A DNA stretch of 64,000 bases from Capsicum annuum (lineage: Eukaryota > Streptophyta > Magnoliopsida > Solanales > Solanaceae), in the NCBI RefSeq assembly GCF_002878395.1, contig NW_025842141.1, positions 729,171-793,170 of the forward strand, in the 5' to 3' direction. Both the position numbers and the translations under genes were made by a program. The notes below the pieces were generated by a model. It saw only the letters and a list, made by a program, of their open reading frames with translations. It was not told the DNA's origin and made no database searches. Positions 10,039 through 23,542 of this stretch are shown in pieces. How positions within the stretch are numbered: position 1 is the stretch's first letter; each line of letters opens with the position of its first letter.

Positions 10039-13000
10039 TATAACGACCCGAGACTACCCCCTAGTCTTCACATGGTTCTCGGAAGCACAAGTGATCCCAA
10101 GTTAACCCATGAACTAGCATACTGTTAAGAAATAGAATTATGACTTAATAAATAACTGTTTTGTTGTGCTGAAACATAATCATACTAAAAATCTAAAATA
10201 GATATAATACTGATAAAGCTTTACAATCTGATAAATCTGAAGAATGAAACAAGAATTACATGACTGACTTTGATTGCATCTATAAAGCCTCAACTATATT
10301 GATTATAGATAGCTGGAACATGCCTCCAACTACCAGTAATCAATGCACATGAAAATAAATGAACTGTATATGAACTAAAACTCTCTTGAGTTCCCGAAGT
10401 AGGAAAACTGATAAACTGCTGGCTGGAATCTACAACTATCTGATCGTGATATGTGGGCTACAACTTGCACCTAGATTATTAAACAATGTATCCATACAGA
10501 CTTATATATGGATTAGTACTTCTGGAATGTACTTAGTATGTAGGGGTGAATTTAATTAGTAAAATTGATTTCACACGTAATCGTAAAACATGCATGCTAA
10601 GTGTAAGTAGACTCACCAATAAGTTGGAATAAGCTGAAAAATTAAATATCTTAAAGCATGAATGCCAAACATTCTCTGATAAGATAGTGAATCTCTACAC
10701 TTAGTTTCTGTAAACTTTACTTTAATTATATAAGTATAACTAAAACTGGGATATGATTAAACATGGATACTTTATGAATACTAGGTCTGAAACTATGTGA
10801 TGGAGACTGACATAAATTGGGGATCTAAATATACAATCATACTGATCATGAATGCATAAACAAACTAACTTATTTGATTAATTGAATGACGAATAGCTGA
10901 ATATTGGCATGCAAGACTGAACTGTACTTAGTCTAAATAGCTGGACTAAAACTGTAGAGTATTATACATATGGGGTAAGGACTGACTGAGTAACATTAGG
11001 TAACTGAGCATGAATTCATAGGAAAAAAAATTTATTATTTGACAATGCAAGACCAAGCGTATAAGATGATTCTAAAATAGTCTGTAAACTGAGGTATTAA
11101 AATACTGATAACTGAATAATTGATAATTGTATGCTATGGTCAAGGAAACGTAAAACTAAATTAAGTTACTGATCTGATTACTGGACTGATACTGTAACTA
11201 AGATGGTAACTAAGACTGTAACTGTAAATAAGACTGTAACTAAGACGATAAATGTAACTAAATACGGAGTTTTGATAATTAAGTAACTGATAGTCCTAAT
11301 TCTATAGAAATAAACTGAGTTCTATACTAAGCTGGGTGACTGTTTCTGAAAGTCCTGATTTTGTAGAACTGAACAGAGTTCCATACTGAGTCTGAAGATG
11401 AAACTATAACTGTGGGAGTGTTCATCTAACTGACATACCCCGATTATAAACTAAGTTGGGGTCTAACCTGTGACCTCAGTAGGAAGGGTGTTAGCACCTT
11501 GCTAAGGGATACTAACAATGGCTGTGAGTTAACCCTATCTGGAAGAAAGATATTTCGTCTATCCTCACTAGCAGGAAAAATCGTATGAGATGTATCAACC
11601 CTTATCTAGAAGGAAAACATCTCAATCTACCCTGGCTACATAGTTCTACAACACAGGGATTGCTAATAAGGGTTAAACCCTTCACTGACAGGAATGCCCC
11701 CATCCTTGGGTTCGCTCGGTGCTGATTCCTACTCCAAAATGAATAGACATTCAAATTATTTCTAGACTGTACTAGGCTTGACTAAACTATTACTGATCAT
11801 GCTAACTGACTGAACTGGACTGAGTTTACTGAGTTTTGTTAACTGACCGAATACAATTGTTTGTGATATTACTAAGACTATTTTTTAGCTACTATAATTC
11901 AAGGTAAACAACTAGATTTTGTGTATTGAATACCCTTAGGACTAGATAGCACTAAAATAAAAACATGGCATGATAATAATAGCATAACGACAACAGCTTG
12001 TTAACAACACTTTCATTTAGACATTTTGTCAAACACCTGAGAGACATGAACATGGACATGAATGGGACCATATGATAACATGTAATGATCATGAACTTAA
12101 ACATGGGAATATCTTAAACATGGGAGCATAGCATGATTACATAACTAAGATCATGAATTGGGGAATTCACATGTAATTTTCTTGAAATAGGACATGAGTG
12201 TTTCATCAAAACATGTAAAGTTCATAGCTTGAACGTAAGAATGTCTTAGATGTGAGGGAACAATAGAGTTACATGGAAAAATTCATAACTTGGGGATTCA
12301 TCTTGAAATTGACTTAACATGATATGGGAATTTCATCAAGCATGTAGAAGGCATGAATTTAAAACATGGGAATATTGCTAGACATCATGAATTTAGGATC
12401 TATCATGGAATTTATTTGAATAAAGAATGGCAAATTCTAATTTATAGCATGAGGAATTTAAAATCTTGCATGGAATCATACATGGGATGAATTAAATTTA
12501 AAACACCATGAAAACATGAAATTCAATCTCTCTTAAAAATACAAAATACCATAATAATGGAAAATTCATTCTTTATTTAAGTAAAAAGGGTTTTTGGGTT
12601 CCATAGATGAAAGAAGACCCATGGATGAACTCCCACATACCTTAAAGCTTTAATATTGAAGAAAAAACAAAATCTTGAAAGCTTTCTTGAATTGGAGAAC
12701 TTGAAATCTAGATTTTTCTTGAAGAGGATTTGGTAGAGTTCTTAGTGTTCTTGAGGGGGCTAGGGATTTCTTTGGAGAGAAAAGGATGAAAAATGATGTA
12801 AATGAATGTAACGTTTCGCTCGGGTATCGGATTTAGACAAACTTAGTATGGTTAGAAAACTAATTCAATTATCTACAATTAAGTGGGCCGTAAGATGCAA
12901 AATTCCACTTACATAAAAAGTTATACACATTCAAAGTAGATCCTTGTAGAATTTAATACCAAACATTGGACGAATCAAGGGATCTTGGCTCAACTTGGCT

Positions 13001-13156
13001 CTAAATTATTTCTATGAAAATTTCTAACCTCATGAGAATTTCACGCACTAGTATAAAGATCATAAAACTTATATTTTCATAGGAATCATTTAGATTATAT
13101 CTTATACATAATGGAACAATGGTTCATAGACTAGCACAAAAATGTGGGATATTACA
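10039..13156 (-). repeat. Element II LTR copy 1
   Basis: About 3.1 kb, from TATAACGACC (expected TGTAACG, with G changed to A) to GATATTACA. It aligns with 15264-18573 and 19335-22433 along its length. Compared with copy 2 it lacks a block equivalent to about 18060-18225. Internal stretches of repeated ACTGTAACTAAG-like units lie near 11170-11260. No coding sequence recognised. Confidence 0.85.
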
Positions 13157-15263
13157 TTATCTCCCCTTTGGGAACATGCATCCTCGAATGAGACTGGTTA
13201 GACTGAGAGTATTGTATGAAGGTAATAAGATCATATTCTAAACATGCATAACTTGGAACATGATTGCATAACTAATTTTGAAACATAATACATGAACTGA
13301 ATATCATGAACTGAATTAATTTCTTGAATACATGCAATGACATGAGAATGACCATAAGGATGATATAGAAATGAGAAAGTCAACTAACAAGTAACCATTA
13401 CTTCAAGATGGATCCTATTTTGTGAAGAAAAATGAAAGGTTTAGGACATGAATACTCAGGGTATTACATCTCCCCCTTGGGATACTTCATCCCCCGAATG
13501 ATAATAGCTTGGCTGAAATACTAGGGAAAGACTGAGATGAAGCATGGAACATATACAAATGAAATCATGGCTGAACATCTAGAATCTGAATTTGATTCCT
13601 GAGACATGAACTGAACTGAATTTTACGACTTGCGTGATCGTGAATGAATTACCTCATGAATAGGAAAGATGGGAAACCATTGGAACTTTTCTGGATGACT
13701 GCAAGACTGTATTGTTGGCTATACAGATTGAATTATACTAAAATCTTACGCTCACCTATACATTCAAATTGTACACCAACATGATATTCAAGCCTATCTT
13801 CATCATCACACATAAACTTATAGGAATATAACTACAAAAACATCTTTATCATCTTCTCTAAACCTCTATCCTTGAAAGTTTCATGCACTAGCCTAAAAAA
13901 ACACACATAGAATTTCAACTAATCATGACATAAGGAGAGGTCACTAAAAGTTAGAACATGAAGACCTGAAGCATTAAAGAATAACTTTGACACTTAACTG
14001 AGGCCTGAAAAATAAAGTATCAATGACTTGAATTCATCAGAGAGGTCAGAACTGAGGACATAAACTAAATTTCGCTGATCATTAGAGGTGTAGCATAAGC
14101 ACCTGGAACTGAACATGTTGTAAGGCATGGGGACATGATTTATGAGCTGCATGACCTAAGTTTGGAATTCTTGATTTCATGGAACATGATTCATGCTGCT
14201 ATATGAAATGGAATACCTCATACTAGAAGCTGAAAGCATACATAATTTTTCTATAAAGTGCATGAATATGAGTTATGATGATGGAGCTGACTTGTAAGAC
14301 ATGTGTAGATGTCATGATGACTAAAAACAACACTGAAATAAGAATTGGTTTGGAATTATCCCACCAACATATTTTCTACACATACTGGCACTACTACTGT
14401 AATCTGAGAGCCTGACTTGGTCACTTGTTCTATCATTTCCCCCTTAGACTAAAGCTATCATCTTAAGTCTATGACCACTTTACTAAACTCGAAACTGAAC
14501 TGCAATCACTTTACTCTAGAATCTAAGGTATAATAATACACATGAATGATAAACTCATCCTAAAATACTGCACCTGAAAGTACAAAACCCACTTCTAATA
14601 CTATCTCCTAGGATACAACATTTAACTTTCTTTAGTTTCTGCAATTATCATCATACTTAATTTCAAATAAATAAATTTAAAATCTTGCATACACTGTTAA
14701 AGCCTACTGATTCACCTTTTGTACAACTGTCCCCATGAATACATAATCTGCTCAATCTATGTAATGTTATCCTAACTCTACTACTGCTAAACTTCTGGGT
14801 TCATGATTTTAACTCTAGATTATATAAAATTATTAGGAGCAATATGAAAGCACATTTGACTTTGTCTTTGTGCACAATTTCATAAAAAAGAATGAAATAT
14901 TTCAAAATTTAGGGCATAAGGAAACTGATGGGATACTTTCTGAGCCAACATGCAATCCCATAACTATTTGTGGGGACTGGCTGAGGAAACACTATTTGTA
15001 AGGACTTAAGCTTCACTATTTTGGTTGCCTCAGAACTAGTAATGAGGTAGCATGAATAGAGCAAGATAAGGATTTCCATAAATTTCTTAGACAATACTTC
15101 TACTGAATGATCTGAGACTAGAAAGAAGGGGAAACATTTCCTAAATGCCTTGTATCCTCTCAAAGAAAAGTATAGATAACTTTGTACTATTCTGCAAGAC
15201 TCTACTAGACACGGCTTCATAGACACCCTAGGACACTTGAACTCTATGCTCTGATACCAAGTT
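13157..15263 (-). other. Element II interior 1, non-coding
   Basis: 2.1 kb between LTR copies 1 and 2. The left end carries TTATCTCCCCTTTGGG (polypurine tract in reverse) and the right end GCTCTGATACCA (primer site in reverse, near 15248-15259). The longest minus-strand open frame, 14909-15226 (105 codons), matches no family I know. The same segment recurs in interior 2 (18954-19300) with stops, so I treat it as untranslated element sequence. Confidence 0.75.
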
Positions 15264-18200
15264 TGTAATGAACCTAGACCCCCTAGTCATCACATAGTGC
15301 TTAGAACCACAAATGATCCAAAGTTAACCCATGAACTGGGATACTGTTAAGAAAACAAATTATAATATAACAAATAGTTATTCAGCTGTGTGAAAACATA
15401 ATCATACTGAAAATCTAAAATAATTACAAGACTGGTAAAGCTTTACAATATGATAAATCTGAAGAATGAAAGTAGAATTACATGACTGACTCTGACTGAC
15501 ATCTATAAAGCCTCTACCATACTGACTATAGATAGCTGGGACATGCCTCCAACAACCACTAATCAATGCACATAAAAGTAAATCAACTATACATGAACTA
15601 AAACTGTCTGGAGTTCTCGAAGTAGGAGAACTCATCACCTGCTTGTTGGAACCTACAACTGTCAGATAATGATGTACGGGCTATAACTGGTATCTACATT
15701 ATGAAAAAATATAACCACACAGACGTATATATGGATCAGTTCTTTTAGAATGTACTAAGTATGCAGGGGTGAATGCAATAAGTAAAACTGATTTTATACG
15801 TAATCGTAAAACATGCATGCTAATTGTAAGTAGACTCGCCAATAGGCTGGAATAAACTAAAAATTGAAATATATTAAAGTATGAGCGACAAACATTCTCT
15901 GATAAGATGGTGAATCTCTACACTTAGTTTCTGTAAACTTTACTTTAATTATATAAGTATAACTAAAGCTGGGATATAATAAAACATGGATACTTATGGA
16001 TATTGGGTCTGAAACTACGTGATGCAGACTGACATAAATTAAGGATCTGAATATATAATCATACTGAGCATGAATGCATACACATACTAACTTACCTGAT
16101 TAACTAAATGACTAATAGATGAATACTGGGCATGCAAGTTTGAGCTATACTTAGTCAGAATAACTAGACTGATACTATAGAGTATTATACATATGAAGTA
16201 AGGACTGACTGAGTAACATGAGGTAACTGAGCATGAATTTATGAAAAAAAAATAGTATTATTTGAGAATGCAAGACCAAGCGTATAACATGATTCTAAAA
16301 AGTCTATAAACTGAGGTACTGAAAAACAGATAACTGAATAACTAATAACTGTCCACTATTGTCAAAAAAACCTAAAACTAAACTGAGTTACTTGACTGAG
16401 ACTATAACTAAGGAGGTAACTGACACTCTAATTGAGACTGTAACTAAGTTTGTAACTATGATTGTAACTAAAACTAAATAATGAGTTTTGATAACTGAGT
16501 AACTTATAGTTGTGATTACTGATTATTGAGTTACTGATAACTGGGTGTTGTTTCTGTTAGTCCTAATTGTAGAACTAAACTGAGTTCTATACTGAGCTGG
16601 GTGACTATTTGTGATAGTCCTGATTTTGTAGAATTGTACAGAGTTTCATACTGAGTCTTAAGTTAAAACTGTAATAGTAGGAGTGTTCATATAACTGACA
16701 TACCCTGATTATAAACTAAGTTGGGGTCCAACCTGTGACCCCAGTTAGAAGGGTGTTAGAGCCTTGCCAAGGGATACTAACAATGGTTGTAAGTTAACCC
16801 TATCTGGTGGAAAGATATTTTATCAACCCTCACTGGCAGGAAAACTCGTATGATATGTATCAACCCTTATCTGGCAAGAAGATATCTCAACCTACATTAT
16901 ATATGTAGTTCTATAATATAGGGATTGCTACTAAAGGTCAAACCATTCACTGACAGGAATGCCCCCATCCTTGGGTTTGCTCGGTGCTGATTCCTACTCC
17001 CAACCAAATAGACACTGAACTAATTTCTAGATTGTACTATGCTTGAGTAACTATTACTTATCATGTTAATTGACTGAACTAGACTGAGTTCACTGAGTTC
17101 TATTAATTGACTGAATACAACTCTTTGTGACATTACTGAGACTATTCTGTAGCAACTGTAATTCAAGGTAAACAACTAGATTTCGAGAATTGAATACCCA
17201 AGGACTCGATAGCATTGAAAGTAAAACATGGCATAATAATAATAGCATAACAATAGTAGTTTGTTAACAACTCTTGTATTTAGACATTTTGTCAAATGCT
17301 TGAGAGGCATGAACTTGTACATGAATGGGACCACATGATAACATGTCATGATCATGAACTTGAACATGGGAATATCTTAAACATAGGATCATACTGTGAT
17401 TACATAACTAAGATCATGAATTAGGGAATTCATATGTAATTCGCTTGAAATAGGACATGAGCATTTCATCAAAACATATAAAGTTCATAGCTTGAACGTA
17501 ATAATGTCTTAAACATAAGAGAACAACAGAGTTACATGGCGAAATCCATAACTTAGGGATTCATCTTGAAATTAACTTAAGATGATATGGGAATTTCATT
17601 AGGCATGTGGAAGGCATGAATTCAAAACATAGGAATAGTGCTAAACATAATGAATTTAGGATCTATCATGGAATTTACTTGAACAAGGCATGAGAAATTC
17701 AAATTTATAGCATGAGTAATTTAAAATGTTGCATTGAATCATACATGGGCTGAATTAAATTAAAAACACCATGAAAGCATGAAGTTTAATCTCTCTTGAA
17801 CATACAAAATACCATAATAATGAAAAATTAATTATTTAAGTAAAAAGGGTTTTTAGGCATCATGGGTGAAATAGGACCCATGGATGAACTCCCACATACC
17901 TTAAAGATCTAATATTGAAAAAGAAACACTATCTTGAAATCTTTATTAAATTGGGAAACTTGAAATCTTGATTTTTTTGAAGAGGATTTGATGGAGTTCT
18001 TGGTGTTCTTGAGGGGGCTAGGGTTTTCTTTGGAGAGAAAAGGATAAAAATTGATGTAAATAGTGCTTTTGGGGATTTAATTATCTATTATGGACGAGTT
18101 AGGGTGAAGGGAAGGACCTTTTTTCCCTTACAAACGCGAAAACAGTACCTAGGAAATAGGTGCAGGCAATAGAGCGCACGTCGCGGGCATATCTCCTTAG

Positions 18201-18573
18201 CTTACTCCTCTCACGAAAATGGTTGTCACTTTTCGTTCGGGTATCAGATTTAGGCAAAATAGGTATCGTTGGAAAACTAATTCAATTATATACAATGTGG
18301 TGGGTCTGGAGATAAAAAATTCCACATATATAAAAATTTATATAAGTTCAAACTATACTCTTGTAAAATCTAATACCAAACTTTGGACGAATCAAAGGCT
18401 CTTAGCTCAACTTGGCTCTAAATGATTTCTATGAACATATTTAACCTCATGAACATTTCACACACTAGCGTAAAGGTCATGAAACTTATATTTTCATGGG
18501 AATCATTTAGATTATCGCTTATACAGGAAGTAACGACGGTTCATAGAATAGCCCAAAAATGTTGGGTATTATA
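15264..18573 (-). repeat. Element II LTR copy 2 (shared middle LTR)
   Basis: 3.3 kb, the longest of the three, from TGTAATGAACC to GGGTATTATA. It retains both blocks that are lost separately in copies 1 and 3: about 17840-18060 (missing from copy 3) and about 18060-18225 (missing from copy 1). It serves as right LTR of interior 1 and left LTR of interior 2. Confidence 0.85.
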
Positions 18574-19334
18574 TTATCTCCCCCTTGGGAACATTCGTCC
18601 TCGAATGAGACTGGTTAGACTGAGAGTACTATATGAAAATATCTAAGATCGTATTCTTAACATGCATGACCTTAAACATGATTGCATAATTGATTATGAA
18701 ACATGATACATGAACTAAATATCATGAACTGAATTGATTTCTTGAATACATGTAATGACATGAGAATGACTATAAGGCTGAGTAAGAAATGAGAGAGTCA
18801 ACTAACGAGTAACCATTACTTCAAGATGGATCCTATTTCATGAAAAAAATGAAAGTTATGTGTCCATGCTTCTAACTTTAGATCATATACTATCATAGGA
18901 TTCTGAGGAGGAACTTGAATGCACATTTGAATTTAGCTTAGTTCACGATTTCATAAACATGAATGAAATATTTCAAAATTTAGGACATAAAGGCACTGAT
19001 AGGATACTTTCTAAGCCAACATACAATCCCATTACTGTTTATTAGGACTGGCTATGAAAACAATGTCTGTAAGGACTTAAGCTTCACTATTTCTATTGCC
19101 TTAAAACTAGGGTTGAGTTAGAATAAATAGAGCCAGATGAGGATCTACATAAATTTCTTAGAAAATACTTCTACTGCATGATCTGAGACTTGAAAGAAGG
19201 GAAAACATTTCCTAAATACCCTGTATCCTCATGTAGAAAAGTACAAGCGTCTCCATACTATTCCTCAAGAATCTACTAGACACGGCTTCATAGACACCCT
19301 AGTAAACTTGAACTCTGTGCTCTGATACCAAGTT
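18574..19334 (-). other. Element II interior 2, internally deleted
   Basis: 0.76 kb. Its left third matches 13157-13440 and its right part matches about 14790-15263 of interior 1, so about 1.35 kb is missing from the middle. It keeps the reversed polypurine tract (TTATCTCCCCCTTGGG) and the reversed primer site GCTCTGATACCA near 19319-19330. No coding potential. Confidence 0.8.
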
Positions 19335-22300
19335 TGTAACGACTAGAGACTATCCTAGTCATCACACGGTGCTTGGAACCATAAGTGATCTAAAGCTAAC
19401 CTATGAACTGGCATACTATTAAACAACCAAATTATAACATAATAAATAGTTATTCTGCAGTGCAAAAACATAATCATATTGAAAATATAAAATAAATAAA
19501 ATACTGATGAAGCTTTATAATCTGATAAATCTGAGCAATGAAGCTAGAATTACATGACTGACTCTGATTGACATCCATGAAACCTCTACTATACTAACTA
19601 TAGATAGCTGGGACATATCTCCAGCTATCACTAATCAATACACATTAAAGTAAATGAACAGTACATGAACTAAAATTGTCTGGAGTTCCCAAAGTTAGAG
19701 AACTTATTACCTGCTGGCTGGAATCTAAAACTGTCTGATAGTGATATACGGGTTACAACTCATACCTACATTATGAAACAATGTATCCACACAAACGTAT
19801 ATGTGGATCAGTACATTGCAAGGGTGAATGCAATAAGTAAAACTAATTTCATACGTAATTGTAAAACATGCATGCTAAGTGTAAGTAGACTCACCAATAG
19901 GCTGGAATAAACTGAAAACAGAAATATGTTAAAGCATGAGTGAAAAACATTCTCTAATAAGATGGTGAATCACTACACTTAGTTTCTGTAAACTTTACTT
20001 TAATCATATGAGTATAATTGATGCTGGGATATGATAAAACATAGATACTGTATGAATACTAGGTCTGAATTTACGTGATGGAAACTAACATAAATTGAGG
20101 ATCTGAATATACAATCACACTAAGCACGAATACATAAACATACTAAATAATCTGATTAACTGAATGACTGATAGCTAAATACTGGGCATGTAAGAGTAAA
20201 CTATAGTTAGTCTGAATAACTGAACTGAAACTGTAAAGTATTATGCATATGAGGTAAAGAATAACTGAGTAACATAAGGTAATTGAGCATGAATTCATAT
20301 AAAAAAATATATTATTTGAGATTGCAAGACTAAGCATATAACATAATTCTAAAACAGTCTATAAACTTAGGTACTAAAATACTAATAATTAAATAACTGA
20401 TAACTATCCGCTATGGTCAAGCAAAGCTAGAACTAAACTTAGTTACTGATCTAATTACTAGACTGAGACTGAGACTGATATTGTAACTAAGTTGGTTACT
20501 GACATTGTAACCAAGAATATAACTAAGACTGGAACTGGAACTGCAAAATGAGTTTTGATAACTGATAGCGATGATTACTGATAACTGAGTTATTGATAAC
20601 TGGGTGACTATTTCTGATAGTTCTGATTATGTTGAACGAAACTGAGTTCTATACTGAGTTGGGTGATTGTTTCTAACAGTCTTGATTTTGTAGAATAGAA
20701 TAGAGTTCCATGCTGAGTTTGAAGCTAAAACTGTAACTATGGGAGTATTCATCTAACCGACATACCCTAATTAGAAATTGAGTTGGCTTCAAATTGTGAC
20801 CCCAGTTCAAAGGGTATTAGCACCTTGCCAAGGGATACTAATAATGGATGTGAGTTAACTCTATCTAGCTGGAAGATAATTTGTCAACCCTCACTTGTAA
20901 GAAAACTCGTACGAGATGTATCAACCCTTATCTCGGAAGAAAATATCTCAACCTATGATAGCTACGTAGTTTTTTAACACAAGGATTGCTACTAAGGTTC
21001 AAACCCTTCACTGACATGAATGCCCCCATCCCTGTGTTCGCTCGGTGCTGATTCCTACTACCAATGGAATAGATCCCGAACTAATTTCTATACTGTACTA
21101 GGGTTGACTGAACTATTACTGATCATGCTAACTGATTGAACTGGACTGAGTTTACTAAGTTCTGTTAATTTCTAGAATACAATTGTTCGTGACATTACTG
21201 AGACTATTCTATAGCTACTGTAATTCTAGGTAAACATCTAGATTTCATGTATTGAATATCCCCAGAACTCAATAGCATTGTAAGTAAGGCATGGCATGAT
21301 AATAATTGCATAATAATAGTAGGTTGTTAATAACGCTTTCATTTAGACATTTTGTAAAACACTTAAGAGGCATGAACATGTTCATGAATGGACCACATGA
21401 TAACATGCCATGATCATGAACTTGAACATGGGAATATCTTAAACATGGGAGCATAGCATGATTATATAACTAAGATAATGAATTGGGGAATTCACATGTA
21501 ATTCTTTTGAAAGAGGACATGAGCGTTTCATCAAAACATGTACAGTTAATAGCTTGAATGTAAGAATGTCTTAAACATGAGGGAACAATAGAGTTACATG
21601 GTAAAATTCATTACTTGGGGATTCATCTTGAAATTGACTTAACATGATATGGGAATTTTATCAAGCATGCGGAAGGCATGAATTTTAAACAGGGGAATAT
21701 TGCTAAACATTATGAATTTAGGATCTATCATGGAATTTACTTGAACAAAGCATGGGAAATTCAAATTCATAGCATGAGGAATTTAAAATCTTGCATGAAA
21801 TTAGACATGGGCTGAATTAAATTAAAATACCATGAAAACATGAAATTCAGTTTCTATTGAACAAACAAAATACCATAATAATGGAAACTTTATTCTTTAT
21901 TTAAGTAAAATAATGTAAATAATACTTTTGGGGACTTAATTATCTGTTATAGAAGAGTTAGGGTGAAGGAAAGGAACCTTTTGCCCTTAAAAACACAAAA
22001 ATAAATCCTAGTAAATAGGTGCGGGTGATGGAGTGCGCTTCGCGGGCATATCACCTCGGCTTACTGCCTCTGTCGAAAATGGTTGTAACTTTTTGCTCGG
22101 GTATCGGATTTAGGAAAAATTGGTATCATAGGAAAGTTAATTCAATTATCTATAGTTTGAAGGGTATTTAGCTGCAAAATTCTATGTATATAAAAACTTA
22201 TACACGTTCAAAGTAGACCCTTGTACAATCGAATACCAAACTTTGGACGAATCAAAGGATCTTAGCTCAACTTGGCTTTAAATGATTTCTATGAACATTT

Positions 22301-22433
22301 TTTACCTCATTAGGATTTCACACACTAGAATAAAGATCATGAAACTTATATTTTCATGGGAATCATTTAGATTATAGCTTATAAATATAGGAACGATAGT
22401 TAATAGACTAGCCCAAAAATGCGGCGTATTACA
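19335..22433 (-). repeat. Element II LTR copy 3
   Basis: 3.1 kb, from TGTAACGACT to GCGTATTACA. It lacks the block equivalent to about 17840-18060 of copy 2, the join being near 21905. The last base is followed at once by the right TCACA duplication. Confidence 0.85.
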
Positions 22434-23537
22434 TCACATGCCCTACAACTACGAGCCAACGTAGATATAAATTATCAGATTAATCCCATTTCTATATGTA
22501 TGATAGTTATAGATGTGATCACTTATATTAGGTTATACTCCTTGACAATAGAATGACACTTTTCCCCAATAAGTGGTTTTCCCATAAGGGAACTAGACGT
22601 TGGACACTATGATAGCTCATATAGTGTATGTCGGCTAGAAAAAACCTCTCTATAGCTTACAAAAAAGAGTAAAGAATAACAAAAAAGCTTTTAGAAACTA
22701 AGTGTAAAGGCTCACAAATTTTATTCAGATATTACTTTATATGAGGCATTACTTATAGATGTCAGCTTTCAAATTTCAAATATAAAAGTGAGTCATTTCT
22801 ACACTTAGAAAACATGATTTAAAGATAGAATACAAGTATAACTTTTAGAAACTAAGTGTTATGACTCACTAGATCTATGCAACATGTTTTTTAATTCATG
22901 ATTATGATTTTTAGTTTATAGATATTCCAGCTTATATGAGTCATCTACATTTAGCATGCATTCTTTTACAAATTTATAATAATATTAAGATATTGGTTTA
23001 CTATGCATTTACCCCTATATACTCACTACAATCCAGAAGTACTGATCCATATATACGTCTATGTACTACATTGTCACATAATATAGGTTTGGGTGCTCAA
23101 TTTCAGCAGCATGAGTGATTTCGAGCATCTCCATCTACATCCCGATAGTTGGTGAGTCCTCATTATTCGGGGACTTAGTCCTTTATTTTTTTTAGCATAT
23201 TAGAATAGATCATTTATTATTTTCAGAAATTTTGAGTCAGCTGGAGGGTTTGTCCCAGTGACTCCCTAGCATTAGTAGTAGAGGCTTGTCAGACTTCTAG
23301 ATATGATTCAGATTTCCAATATTTATTGATCAGACTCTTGAGTTTATTATTTTTAGATATTATAATTAGATAGTTTCACCTTAGCTCATACAGAATTCGA
23401 CATTTTATCTTGATTATATATCTATAATTCCCTATTATGAGCTTCAACTTTTGTAGATGGCTTATAGGGTTAGCTTAAGGCTACTCGCAGTCTTGAGCAC
23501 TGCGTGACATCTCAGAACCCACTTTCGGAGAGTTATA
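22434..23537 (+). repeat. Element I 3' LTR, right part
   Basis: Continues the 5' LTR match from about 2616 to 3716 (for example CTACGAGCCAACGTAG, and GAGCACTGCGTGACATCTC near the end). It ends in a decayed AGTTATA where the 5' LTR has CATTACA. The small open frame at 22936-23118 is LTR sequence, not a gene. Confidence 0.85.
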
Positions 23538-23542
23538 GTTTT

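Larger units (their letters stand above)
10039..22433 (-). mobile_element. Element II: three-LTR, two-interior array
   Basis: A minus-strand LTR element in an unusual LTR-interior-LTR-interior-LTR form, flanked by a perfect 5-bp duplication, TCACA, at 10034-10038 and 22434-22438. Orientation follows from two repeated signals: GCTCTGATACCA (reverse complement of the Met-tRNA primer site) at the right end of each interior, and TTATCTCCCC (reverse complement of the polypurine tract) at the left end of each. No gag or pol motif was found in either interior, so it looks like a large non-autonomous derivative (LARD-like). The shared middle LTR fits unequal recombination between copies after a single insertion. 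Confidence 0.85.
1285..23537 (+). mobile_element. Element I: Ty3/gypsy (Tekay/Del-like)
   Basis: Complete but decayed LTR retrotransposon. LTRs begin TGTAATACC and end ATTACA or a decayed form of it. The 5-bp flanks are ATTTT (1280-1284) and GTTTT (23538-23542), a target duplication with one mismatch. The order PBS, gag, PR, RT, RNase H, integrase, chromodomain-like tail, PPT, LTR is intact on the plus strand, which defines a chromovirus-type Ty3/gypsy element. Many stops and a few frameshifts make it non-functional. Its 3' LTR was later split by element II, which accounts for most of the span. Confidence 0.9.

Noticed and set aside
14909..15226. 105-codon minus-strand frame in element II
   Set aside because: The equivalent part of interior 2 carries stops, no known domain is visible, and it lies right next to the primer site, where untranslated leader is expected.
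10039..22433. CRISPR-like or satellite array
   Set aside because: The periodicity is kilobase-scale LTR duplication, not short repeats with unique spacers; the genome is plant nuclear.
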